Of a stretch of 16,346 nucleotides of DNA, positions 7,517-15,727 are shown piece after piece. The translations under genes and the position numbers were made by a program. The notes beneath the pieces were generated by a model. That model was given only the letters and a program-made list of their open reading frames with translations, was not told the DNA's origin and searched no databases. Every line of letters begins with the position of its first letter. Positions within the stretch are counted from its first letter, which is position 1. The DNA is taken from assembly GCA_029555925.1 (NCBI GenBank), contig JAKPQU010000203.1, positions 1-16,346 on the forward strand. The letters run 5' to 3'. This DNA is from Bacillota bacterium (lineage in GTDB: Bacteria; Eremiobacterota; SpSt-956; JAKJGF01).

Positions 7517-8896
7517 ATGTCTTATATTACAAAAAAGCAGAGTGATAAATTGATGAAACTTGTCGGAGATAAAGATAGAAATAATAGTATCATGGAAGGA
7601 ATTAAAGCTTCCGGACAAAAGTTTCAGTCAGAATTAAAGGATTTTTATAAAGAAAAACAGAAGATTTCCGTGGAAAATGAATATGAAAAAGATTTTGTTT
7701 CTTACTTCGGTGAAGGAAATATATTGAAGCACAGGGAAATTTCCCTTCAGGAGCTGATAAAATATTATGAATATGTTGAAAAATATTTAAAAACAGAAGA
7801 AACATTATGGCTTCAAAAATCTTTTAATGCTCTGGAGAAAGGAAGTTATCATATGTTCTGCAATGATTTACTGATGGAAAAACTGGAAAATTATTCTGCT
7901 GATAAAGAAAAAGAAAACAGAGAATTTACGCTTGATATAGCCTGTCCTTTGAGAAGAGAAGACAGGGAAATAGAAAAATCCTGTAATAAAATAGATATTG
8001 TTAAAAGTACTGCTTTCTTTAATATTCTTTCTTCCGGTGAAATAGAGAAGATTGTAAAGAGGATAAAATTGAGAAGATATGAGGGGCAGACCGTTATGTT
8101 CAGAGAGGGAGACAGGCCAGATAACGTATATATAATAAAATCAGGGGAAATAGTTCTTTATAAAGAAAAAGATAAGCCTGCTGAGCTTGTAAGTCTTTAT
8201 AAAGGTGATGTCTTCGGTGAAATGGCTGTAATTACAAAAGAAAAGAGATCTCTTTCTGCCAGAATAAAATCACAGAAAGCAGAATTATATGTGATTACAG
8301 AAGATAATTTTCTCTCCATACTCAAAACATACCCTTCACTCTGCGTAAATCTCTCCGGAATACTCTGTGAAAAGATAGCAGAAGCTACAAACAGGCTGGT
8401 AAATTACCTGGGTGATTATCATTCCTATATTAAAGATAAAGATATGCTTGAGAGATCAAATAAAAAATCAGATATACTGGGCGCCATATCCCTTTTCAGT
8501 GTTTTAAACCAGAAAGAACTGGAGAGAATCTGTACAAGAATTAAATTAAAAAAATATGAAGAAGGAACAGTTTTATTTAATGAAGGAGACAGGGCAGAGG
8601 AAGTTTATATAATCAAATCAGGAGAAATAACCCTTTACAGAATTTTTGACAGATGGGATGAGAGAAGTATTAGAACCCTTCATAAAGGAGATATTCTGGG
8701 CGAAATGGGAGTTCTGTCAGATAGTCCCCGTTCCCTTTCAGGAAAGATTTCATCTTCCGGAGCCGAGTTATATACAATAAGTAAAGACAATTTCCTTTCT
8801 ATAATGAACCATTACCACCAGTTCAGTTTCAACCTTGCAAAGATTCTGTCTTACAGGATTATGGATTTAAACAGAAGATTTTTCAGCATAAAGTAA
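7517..8896 (+). CDS. Protein with two cyclic-nucleotide-binding domains
   Basis: A 459-aa protein. Residues 1-160 are helical and of unknown family. Residues about 167-290 and 324-450 are two tandem cNMP-binding (CAP_ED) beta-barrel domains about 150 residues apart. Both have the hinge motif (FREGDRPDNVYIIKSGEI and FNEGDRAEEVYIIKSGEI) and the phosphate-binding cassette FGEMAVITKEKRS (R244) or LGEMGVLSDSPRS (R405). The conserved Glu and Arg that hold the cyclic phosphate are present in both. There is no helix-turn-helix, kinase or channel domain, so it is not a CRP-type regulator. It looks like a sensor or scaffold. The ATG at 7517 follows the previous stop by 11 nt and lacks a clear ribosome site, suggesting coupling. 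The annexin-toxin gene starts 71 nt later. Confidence 0.9.
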   Translation: MSYITKKQSDKLMKLVGDKDRNNSIMEGIKASGQKFQSELKDFYKEKQKISVENEYEKDFVSYFGEGNILKHREISLQELIKYYEYVEKYLKTEETLWLQKSFNALEKGSYHMFCNDLLMEKLENYSADKEKENREFTLDIACPLRREDREIEKSCNKIDIVKSTAFFNILSSGEIEKIVKRIKLRRYEGQTVMFREGDRPDNVYIIKSGEIVLYKEKDKPAELVSLYKGDVFGEMAVITKEKRSLSARIKSQKAELYVITEDNFLSILKTYPSLCVNLSGILCEKIAEATNRLVNYLGDYHSYIKDKDMLERSNKKSDILGAISLFSVLNQKELERICTRIKLKKYEEGTVLFNEGDRAEEVYIIKSGEITLYRIFDRWDERSIRTLHKGDILGEMGVLSDSPRSLSGKISSSGAELYTISKDNFLSIMNHYHQFSFNLAKILSYRIMDLNRRFFSIK

Positions 8897-8908
8897 ATAT
8901 TATAAATT

Positions 8909-8941
8909 TTTGCATATCTAAAGATTAAAATATTTGCATAT
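8909..8941. repeat. Nonamer direct repeat upstream of the giant gene
   Basis: TTTGCATAT occurs at 8909-8917 and again at 8933-8941, 24 bp apart. That is slightly more than two helical turns, in the 71-bp gap before the 2222-aa gene. It could be an operator, but no clear promoter hexamers accompany it. AAAGGGGA, about 10 bases before the ATG at 8968, is the ribosome site. Confidence 0.35.
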
Positions 8942-8967
8942 GTCTCGAGAGAAAGGGGATAATATAT

Positions 8968-11900
8968 ATGAAAATAGAAAATAAAACTACTTCAGCAGCT
9001 TCTTCTGTACAGACAAAACCTGCTTCTCAGAAACCTTCGTCAGAAGCTAAAAAAAACGGTCCCCCTGTAACAGCAGAGAAACCCTCTGCCATGTCGGAGA
9101 AAATATCAACTGAAGATAAATACGAAAAAGAAAGAAAAAGTGATAAGAAAGAAGAATTTTTTGATAATGTTTCTGATCTCCGATCTATGTCAGAAAAAAC
9201 TTCTCTTAAAAAAGAAGAAAAACCTGAAAAATTAGCTAAAGAGAAAGAAAGAAAAAACCTTATTACATCGATTCTGTCGGTTTCCGGTGATGCTCTCAGG
9301 GTGGCCAAAAGTGCCATAGATAAACTGTCCTCATTGGGCGATAGCATGCCCTGCGGTAAAACAGATGAACAGACAGATCCGTATTCCGTTATAAATAAAG
9401 CAGCCCTTGAAGTGCCTGAAGATACGAAAAAGCTCCTGGATAATCTCTTCGTAATGACTGCTGCAGAGGTAAAAGATAATGTAGCCCCATTGGAGAAAAA
9501 AGGTGAGGAGAAGCTGGCTGAAAACACTGTAAAAGAATGCCGGAACAAACATGAAGAACTCCGAAATGAATGGAAAAAGAGACAAAAGTTTTTAGATAAA
9601 GGTTCCGATAGAGAGAGGACTATAAAGAATCCCGACGGAACTGAAACCAGGGTAAGCACGGGAAAGAAAACCGATGCTCAGGAAGGTGATTATTCTTTAT
9701 ATGAACTCAGGGAAGAGAAAGATAAATCAGGGAAAACTATATCAAGTAGATCATCTCTTCTGAACAGAGATAATGACGGTAATTTTATTGAACATGCCAT
9801 GGAACGTGATTCTAAAGGCAATGAGATGATAACGGACAGGAATGTAAAAGGTAATGGTGATACAGATGAAAAAATTCTTGAGAAAAGGAATGAACCACCT
9901 CCTGTAAGTGACAGGATAAGAACCAGGGATGAGAAAAGCGTAATAAGACATAAACTCGGTCAGGGACAGACCATCAGTAAAGAGGAAATACAAAATCCTG
10001 ACGGTACTAAAACTCTGAAAATATTCGAAAGGTCTGTTACCACACCTGAAGTAAAGGAAACAGAAGAAACTGTAAGAAAAGACAGAAACGGACATGAGAT
10101 AAAAGATAAATCCACATCCACTTATACCCATAATATAGACGGAACTGAATCAAAGATATATGAAAGAGATGACGGCAACGGTAATAAGGAATACAGCAAA
10201 TTAACATTGAAAAGCGACGGAATAAGTGAGAGAGAATCTGTAACTACAAAATCAGACGGAACAATAATTAAATCAAAAGAAACAACAGATGCTTCAGGCC
10301 GTACTGTAATAGTATCAGATGAAGAAAGACCTGACGGAAGTAAAATCCATAAAGAAAAAACAGTGGAATATAATAATTCGTCTGGCGATAAGACTGTACA
10401 GACAGGCGATAAACCCGCTCAGACAGGCGATAAACCCGCTCAGACAGACAAAAAAACCGCTCATACAGATATATCAGCACAGGCAAAATATGATCCTGGA
10501 AAAGAAGCAGAGGTCTTAAATAATGCCATGTCAGGATGGGGAGCAAATAAAGAAGCCATATACAATGTCCTGAAGGGAAAGTCTCCCGAAGAATTAAAAG
10601 CCCTGAAGGAGAGCTATAAAGCAAAATACGGAAAAGAGCTTGAGGAAGCAGTAAAAAGTGAATTAAAGGGTGTAGACCTGTATAAGGCTAAAGCCCTTCT
10701 CGAGAAGGGTAATTTTTCACAGGCAGATAATATAAAACAGTCTCTGGATAGCTGGAGTATAAGAAAGGGTGATGTGGTAAAGATCCTCGATGGGAAGACC
10801 TGGGAAGAAATAAAAGCTATAAAGGAAGAATATAAAAAGACCTATGGAACCGAACTGGATGAAGACCTGAATAAAACCCTTTTAATGAGTCCGATTGAGA
10901 AGGAGAAGATAAAACTCCTTATGAATGGTGAACCACAGGCAGATATGAATATAAAAGATCCGAAAGAGAGGGAGAAAGAGCTTCTAAAAAGAAAAGGGGA
11001 ATTTACTGCATCTAAAATAGAGCTCGATATAAAAGCTCTTATGTCAGTCCCTCCTCCTCCAAAGAGTTATGAAACTAAAGCCCTTTTAGACACTCTTTAC
11101 GGCAAATCCCCGGAAGAGATAAAAGCCTATAAAGATGCTTATAAAAAGGCCACTGGAAAAGATCTTGAAAAGACCATTGATATCCTTTTAATCACCTCAC
11201 CTTCAAACAGAGCCATTGCAAAATCCTATATGACACAGGGAAAGGAAACAGATGCAGAAAAACTCCACCGCGCCATGGCAGGGGCAGGAGCAAATGCAAA
11301 TTTAATCTTTAAAACTCTTGAAGGCAAATCGGATGCGGAAAGAAAAGCAATTATAGAAGATTATAAGAAAAAATACGGAAAAGATCTTCCCGGCGAGTTG
11401 AAAGAACAGCTTGGTGGAGCAAATCTGGAAAAAGCTCAGGCTCTCCTTGAGAAAGGCCCATGTTATGAATTGAAGGGTGAAAAATTAAAAAGTACTATAG
11501 CTCCCGATAAGCTTAAACTCATAGAAAAAGACCTTTTAAATAAAGAATTCAGCGAGAAAGATTTAAGAGAGAAACTTGCAAAATCAGGGTTAAATGAACA
11601 GGATATAGAGACTGTTCTGAAAGATTCAAAGAAAGACAATCTGGACAGCAATACAAAACTTAATATTGCCATGGACCGGTGGGGTGCAGATAAACAGGCC
11701 ATTTTCGATACCCTTCAGGAATCGTCTCCTGAAACAAGACAGGAGATTTTAAGTAATAAAGATATGATGAAAAAGCTCGAAGGAGAGCTCAATGATAAAG
11801 ATTACGCACAGGCTATGGGTTATCTTAACAGTAATCAGTCAGGCGAAGTGCCTCTGAAAGATAAACTGAAAAGCTCCATGGCAGGATGGGGAACAGATAA

Positions 11901-14900
11901 AAATTCCTTTTATGATGCCCTTGATAAGGCATCGCCTGAAGAAATAGCATCTCTTAAAAATGATCCTGAAATGAAGAAACTGTTTGACAGTGAACTTAAT
12001 AAAGAAGACAGAGCTAAACTGAACAGTATAATTAATGAAGGTAAGGTATCGGCAAAAATAAAGATAAAAAATTCAATATCCTTCACTGGTGAAGATGAAA
12101 AGAAGATCTATGAAGTTCTGGAGAATGCCGGCCCGGAAGAGAGAAAAATTTTGATGAATGATCCTGAAATAAAGGAAATTTTCTCTAAAAACCTGGATGC
12201 CCGTGAGATGTCCAATGTAAATCTCATAATGGAGAAAGGTAAACTGCCTGCCAGGATAAAGATAGAACAGGCATCTAAAGGGGCGGGAACAATAGAGAAA
12301 GACATATTTGAAGCCCTTGAGAAAGCCACTCCGGAAGAAAGAAAAGAGTTGCAGAAAGACCCTTCTATAAAGAAACTCCTCGAAGAAGAACTCGGAGGGA
12401 ATGCTCTTCTTCGTGCTCAAATACTGCTTGAAAAAGGAAAGACAGAACCTGCAGATGATCTTTATATGGCCATGAAAGGTGCCGGCACCGATAGAGATGC
12501 CATATATAAAGCTCTTTCGTCCTGTAAAAACAATGAAGAAAAAGACAATCTTATAAACACGTACCGTAATAAGTATAACAGGGATTTACAGGCAGACCTT
12601 AAAGAGGAACTGGCAGGAACGGACTACTATAAAGCCTTTGATATGTTGCAGAAAGAACCGAAAAATCTTGAAGAAAGAAAGGAACAGATGACAGAGAAAC
12701 TGTCGAGGGGAAGAAACAGCGGAGATGTATGGTCACAGGTCAGTAATAATATAATGGATGTTTTTTCAGAGGAAGGTCGTAATGTAGATGATTCTGAAAG
12801 GGAATTGAGAGATACTTATAAACAGGTGGAAAAGATAGAAAAACAGGGAGGAAAACCTGACGCAAAACTTTTAGAGAAACTGGATAAGGCTGAAAATAAA
12901 GTAAAAGTTAATATAGATGATTATGAAGAATCAAAGAATAAAGTTGCAGATGGCCTTTCTACTGCTGCATCAATTACTGCTGCAGTGGCTACTTCTGCAG
13001 TTGTAACACTGGCTACGGGGGGAGCAGGAGTAGTGACAGTTCCTCTTATCATAGGTTCAGCTATTACCTGTGCAACAACAAAGGTAGCAATAAACAAAAT
13101 TGTAAAAGGTAACAGTTATGACCTGAACAGCACTCAGGCCCTCACTGATTTTGCGACAGGTGCCGTTGAAGGTGCGTTAAATGTTGTAGGCGGCCCGTTA
13201 ATGGATAAATTCGCAACACTTTCTGCCGGCCAGAGAGCGACGGTAATGAGCACTATTATGAAGAACCCTGTGATTACGAAAGCTTTAAGTAAAGGCACCA
13301 TAGAAGGTATGACGTCTTTTGTAGAAAATAAAGCAGTTCAGGAGATTGTGAAAGAGGCCATATCTGGTGCTATCTCATCAGGAATTCAGGGTGGAGTTAC
13401 GACTGCTGTAGATGAAAATACCTGGTCTGACGGTATAGGTGAAGGTCTAAAGAAGGTAGGAGAGTCAGGAGTGGTGCAGGCAGAAACCGGGCTTGTTACC
13501 AGTGCTGTTATGACCACTGCTTTTAAGGCAGGTGGACATATTCTGGGCAAATTTAAGCCGAAGGCAGATACCCTTGACGGACTTGAGGTAAAACTTAAAG
13601 ATCCTGAGAAATTCAGTAAGGCAAAGGAAATACTTTCGGAAGGAAGTCACAGTGAGGCGGAACTGACACAGAAGCTAAAAGGTGCCGGATTTAAGGATGA
13701 AGAATTAAAATCTGTTCTGGAACATAAGGGCAGTGTGAAGACATCTGAAAAATTTGTTACGGAAGAACGTTCTGTCAAGAAAGTTGATGATACGACAGTT
13801 GAAGATACCAAAACTATTAATGGCTCAAAAGTTACTTCTGATGGTGAGCCGGTTGAGATAAATAAGCATACTCATGAACTATCTGATAGTAATAAAATTA
13901 AAGAAGTAGAAGCTATAAATGAGGAAAAATTAGAACAGATAATTCCTGTGGATAGTATTGAATTTTCACAAGATATTCCCAGAAAAAGCTTCGATGAGTT
14001 TGTTAAGGATATAAAAGATAAGTGTAGCAGGACGAATTATAAATTTGCCGATGAAATGGCTCTGGATTATTTACAGACATTAGGATTAAACAGAGATATA
14101 TTACAGGATAAGATCTTATCAGAAAATGAGTTAAAGGAAATGCTTTCTTCCGTAACATTCGTAGATATTGCTTCTAAGAATTTAGTTAACCTTCGTTATA
14201 AGGGGCATGATGAATTATATGATAGATTAACGCAATTACTGGACCTTGGCTCAGGAAAGACAGAGAGGTTCTTTGGAAAAGATAAATTTTTAAATACCCT
14301 GAGACATTCATCATTATTTAATGAAGATGAGATAAATATAGTGTCAGATGCAATTAAACTTAACCCTAGATCATATTCATCTTTGGAAATTAGCCAGTAT
14401 CTTAGCTTAATAAAAAAGAATTGTAACCAATCAATTCTTCCTTTGAACATACACGAAATTAAACTTGGTACACAGAGTATAAAATTTTATGGTGACGAAG
14501 TGGAGAAAGAATGGATAGAAGAAGCAATACAGCATTTTCCTGAAGATATGAAGAAGAAGTTAATTCAAAAAGGAGGGTTTAGAGATGTTCTTGTAGGAGA
14601 TATTAAGGTAGATGAAGCTTTGTACAAACGTTATAACGGCACAACTGCTATTGTAAAAGGAGTCAGTAAACCTGCTACTCGTCAGATACTGTTAAATAAA
14701 GCGTTGCTGAATAAGGAATTTAACACTGCAATTCAACTAATTGATAATCTCGATAAAGAACTTTATAATCAAATATGTGATAAATCCCCTGTAGAAATTC
14801 GTAATTTTATTGTTAAACTTGAAGAAGAGCTCAAGTTAAAACCTGATGACATTAAACTTAAAGAAAGAATAGGTCTATTAAGAACATCCTTAAATAAAAC

Positions 14901-15636
14901 TAAAAATTCATGGCTTGATACCTTCAATCATGAAGTTTTTCACCAGTTTGATTATGATTTGAAAAAGGATAAACTGTATTTATCGGAATCTATTTCTTCT
15001 TTTTATAAACCTGAAGCTCACAGTATTTCCAGTTATGCGCAGAAGATGACTACCCCTTCAGAGTCAGCAGCAGAGACATTTAAAGAACTAATGGAAGAAA
15101 GACGACGTTTTGCAGTGGAATACGGAATAAGCCATACTGTATATGATAATAAAGAATTTAATAAAGAATTTATGCAGGTTATCAACAAATCACCTTATAA
15201 AGAACAGTATAAAGATATAATTGCTAATTATCTGGAAGGCCCCAGTAACGACTGGTTCGACCCTTCAAAAAGCGTAAAATGGACTGAAATCCCTAATTAT
15301 GAGGATTATAGTTTTTTACTCAATAAAACTTCATCTGAAATTGGAAGTCCCGCTGTTGCAGGAGGAAATGGACAATTGCCGTCAGAGACACAACAGAAAT
15401 CTTCTGCTGACTATATTGGACAAAAATTAAGTATTGTTGATACGGACGTGAAACAAGAATTGAGTGATAACGCAGAAAAAACAGACTTTTCTACCCCGCA
15501 GAATCCAGCATTGTCAGAAAGTGAATCTGCTGTTACCCAGGATTCAGATGAGAAGAAGATAGATTTTGTTCATGATAAAAAATATAAACGTGATGGGCCT
15601 GATGAGAAATATGGAGATTTTGACGAGACGGCCTGA
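8968..15636 (+). CDS. Giant annexin-repeat protein with lethal-factor-like metallopeptidase domain
   Basis: A 2222-aa protein with no signal peptide. Residues 1-95 are Ser/Lys/Glu-rich and disordered. Residues 218-470 are degenerate hairpin repeats marked by PDGT or DG turns. Residues 476-503 are four 7-aa repeats. Residues 512-1231 hold nine annexin-like repeats (clearest at 1159-1231: AMKGAGTDRDAIYKAL...DLKEELAG; also 512-581 and 760-830), interrupted at 831-891. Residues 1331-1371 are a Gly/Ala/Val hydrophobic pair within a section typical of polymorphic-toxin middles. Residues about 1830-2110 resemble the anthrax lethal factor (ATLF) peptidase: HEVFH at 1988-1992, then SSY (2021-2023) and ESAAETFKEL with E2032 or E2036 as third zinc ligand. 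Residues 2115-2222 are a disordered tail. Annexins bind membranes through calcium, so a membrane-bound protease toxin is likely. Target and export route are unknown. Confidence 0.85.
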   Translation: MKIENKTTSAASSVQTKPASQKPSSEAKKNGPPVTAEKPSAMSEKISTEDKYEKERKSDKKEEFFDNVSDLRSMSEKTSLKKEEKPEKLAKEKERKNLITSILSVSGDALRVAKSAIDKLSSLGDSMPCGKTDEQTDPYSVINKAALEVPEDTKKLLDNLFVMTAAEVKDNVAPLEKKGEEKLAENTVKECRNKHEELRNEWKKRQKFLDKGSDRERTIKNPDGTETRVSTGKKTDAQEGDYSLYELREEKDKSGKTISSRSSLLNRDNDGNFIEHAMERDSKGNEMITDRNVKGNGDTDEKILEKRNEPPPVSDRIRTRDEKSVIRHKLGQGQTISKEEIQNPDGTKTLKIFERSVTTPEVKETEETVRKDRNGHEIKDKSTSTYTHNIDGTESKIYERDDGNGNKEYSKLTLKSDGISERESVTTKSDGTIIKSKETTDASGRTVIVSDEERPDGSKIHKEKTVEYNNSSGDKTVQTGDKPAQTGDKPAQTDKKTAHTDISAQAKYDPGKEAEVLNNAMSGWGANKEAIYNVLKGKSPEELKALKESYKAKYGKELEEAVKSELKGVDLYKAKALLEKGNFSQADNIKQSLDSWSIRKGDVVKILDGKTWEEIKAIKEEYKKTYGTELDEDLNKTLLMSPIEKEKIKLLMNGEPQADMNIKDPKEREKELLKRKGEFTASKIELDIKALMSVPPPPKSYETKALLDTLYGKSPEEIKAYKDAYKKATGKDLEKTIDILLITSPSNRAIAKSYMTQGKETDAEKLHRAMAGAGANANLIFKTLEGKSDAERKAIIEDYKKKYGKDLPGELKEQLGGANLEKAQALLEKGPCYELKGEKLKSTIAPDKLKLIEKDLLNKEFSEKDLREKLAKSGLNEQDIETVLKDSKKDNLDSNTKLNIAMDRWGADKQAIFDTLQESSPETRQEILSNKDMMKKLEGELNDKDYAQAMGYLNSNQSGEVPLKDKLKSSMAGWGTDKNSFYDALDKASPEEIASLKNDPEMKKLFDSELNKEDRAKLNSIINEGKVSAKIKIKNSISFTGEDEKKIYEVLENAGPEERKILMNDPEIKEIFSKNLDAREMSNVNLIMEKGKLPARIKIEQASKGAGTIEKDIFEALEKATPEERKELQKDPSIKKLLEEELGGNALLRAQILLEKGKTEPADDLYMAMKGAGTDRDAIYKALSSCKNNEEKDNLINTYRNKYNRDLQADLKEELAGTDYYKAFDMLQKEPKNLEERKEQMTEKLSRGRNSGDVWSQVSNNIMDVFSEEGRNVDDSERELRDTYKQVEKIEKQGGKPDAKLLEKLDKAENKVKVNIDDYEESKNKVADGLSTAASITAAVATSAVVTLATGGAGVVTVPLIIGSAITCATTKVAINKIVKGNSYDLNSTQALTDFATGAVEGALNVVGGPLMDKFATLSAGQRATVMSTIMKNPVITKALSKGTIEGMTSFVENKAVQEIVKEAISGAISSGIQGGVTTAVDENTWSDGIGEGLKKVGESGVVQAETGLVTSAVMTTAFKAGGHILGKFKPKADTLDGLEVKLKDPEKFSKAKEILSEGSHSEAELTQKLKGAGFKDEELKSVLEHKGSVKTSEKFVTEERSVKKVDDTTVEDTKTINGSKVTSDGEPVEINKHTHELSDSNKIKEVEAINEEKLEQIIPVDSIEFSQDIPRKSFDEFVKDIKDKCSRTNYKFADEMALDYLQTLGLNRDILQDKILSENELKEMLSSVTFVDIASKNLVNLRYKGHDELYDRLTQLLDLGSGKTERFFGKDKFLNTLRHSSLFNEDEINIVSDAIKLNPRSYSSLEISQYLSLIKKNCNQSILPLNIHEIKLGTQSIKFYGDEVEKEWIEEAIQHFPEDMKKKLIQKGGFRDVLVGDIKVDEALYKRYNGTTAIVKGVSKPATRQILLNKALLNKEFNTAIQLIDNLDKELYNQICDKSPVEIRNFIVKLEEELKLKPDDIKLKERIGLLRTSLNKTKNSWLDTFNHEVFHQFDYDLKKDKLYLSESISSFYKPEAHSISSYAQKMTTPSESAAETFKELMEERRRFAVEYGISHTVYDNKEFNKEFMQVINKSPYKEQYKDIIANYLEGPSNDWFDPSKSVKWTEIPNYEDYSFLLNKTSSEIGSPAVAGGNGQLPSETQQKSSADYIGQKLSIVDTDVKQELSDNAEKTDFSTPQNPALSESESAVTQDSDEKKIDFVHDKKYKRDGPDEKYGDFDETA
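10384..10467 (+). repeat. Four 21-bp tandem repeats inside the giant gene
   Basis: Four consecutive 21-bp units encode GDKTVQT, GDKPAQT, GDKPAQT and DKKTAHT. Units two and three (10405-10425 and 10426-10446) are identical in DNA. The units are in frame, so copy-number change would lengthen or shorten the linker between the hairpin-repeat section and the annexin section without breaking the protein. Confidence 0.9.
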
Positions 15637-15658
15637 TAGTCAAATATGATATAATGAT

Positions 15659-15727
15659 ATGAAAAAATATGTGAAAGGAGGAAAGAAAATCGGATGTTAC
15701 TCCGGTAAAATTGGTTTATTATGTTAA
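15659..15727 (+). CDS. Possible 22-aa leader ORF before the putative immunity gene
   Basis: An ATG at 15659 opens a 22-codon frame containing IGCYSGKIG and ends at TAA 15725-15727. It overlaps the ATG of the 134-aa gene (15721) by 7 nt. It has no ribosome site of its own. The strong AAAGGAGG at 15674-15681 lies inside it, 12 bases ahead of another ATG (15694) that opens only four codons. It could couple translation of the next gene, or it may be gene debris: a similar CxYSGxxG motif recurs at 16160-16249. Confidence 0.25.
   Translation: MKKYVKGGKKIGCYSGKIGLLC

Noticed and set aside
7517..8896. CRP/FNR-type transcription regulator
   Set aside because: Two cNMP domains are present but no helix-turn-helix follows either of them.
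9027..9659. Long minus-strand ORF of 210 codons, and similar antisense ORFs up to 14450
   Set aside because: They are shadows of the giant gene: Ser/Phe-rich, no ribosome sites, no recognisable domains. The plus frame has coherent repeats.
9619..10370. Rhs/YD-repeat shell protein
   Set aside because: The DG-turn repeats lack the YDxxGR consensus, and no Rhs core motif precedes the C-terminal domain.
10384..10467. CRISPR array
   Set aside because: The repeats are contiguous and coding, with no spacers.
10319..10519. Plus-strand ORF of 66 codons with RLYRQAINPLRQ repeats
   Set aside because: It only reflects the 21-bp tandem repeat read in another frame.
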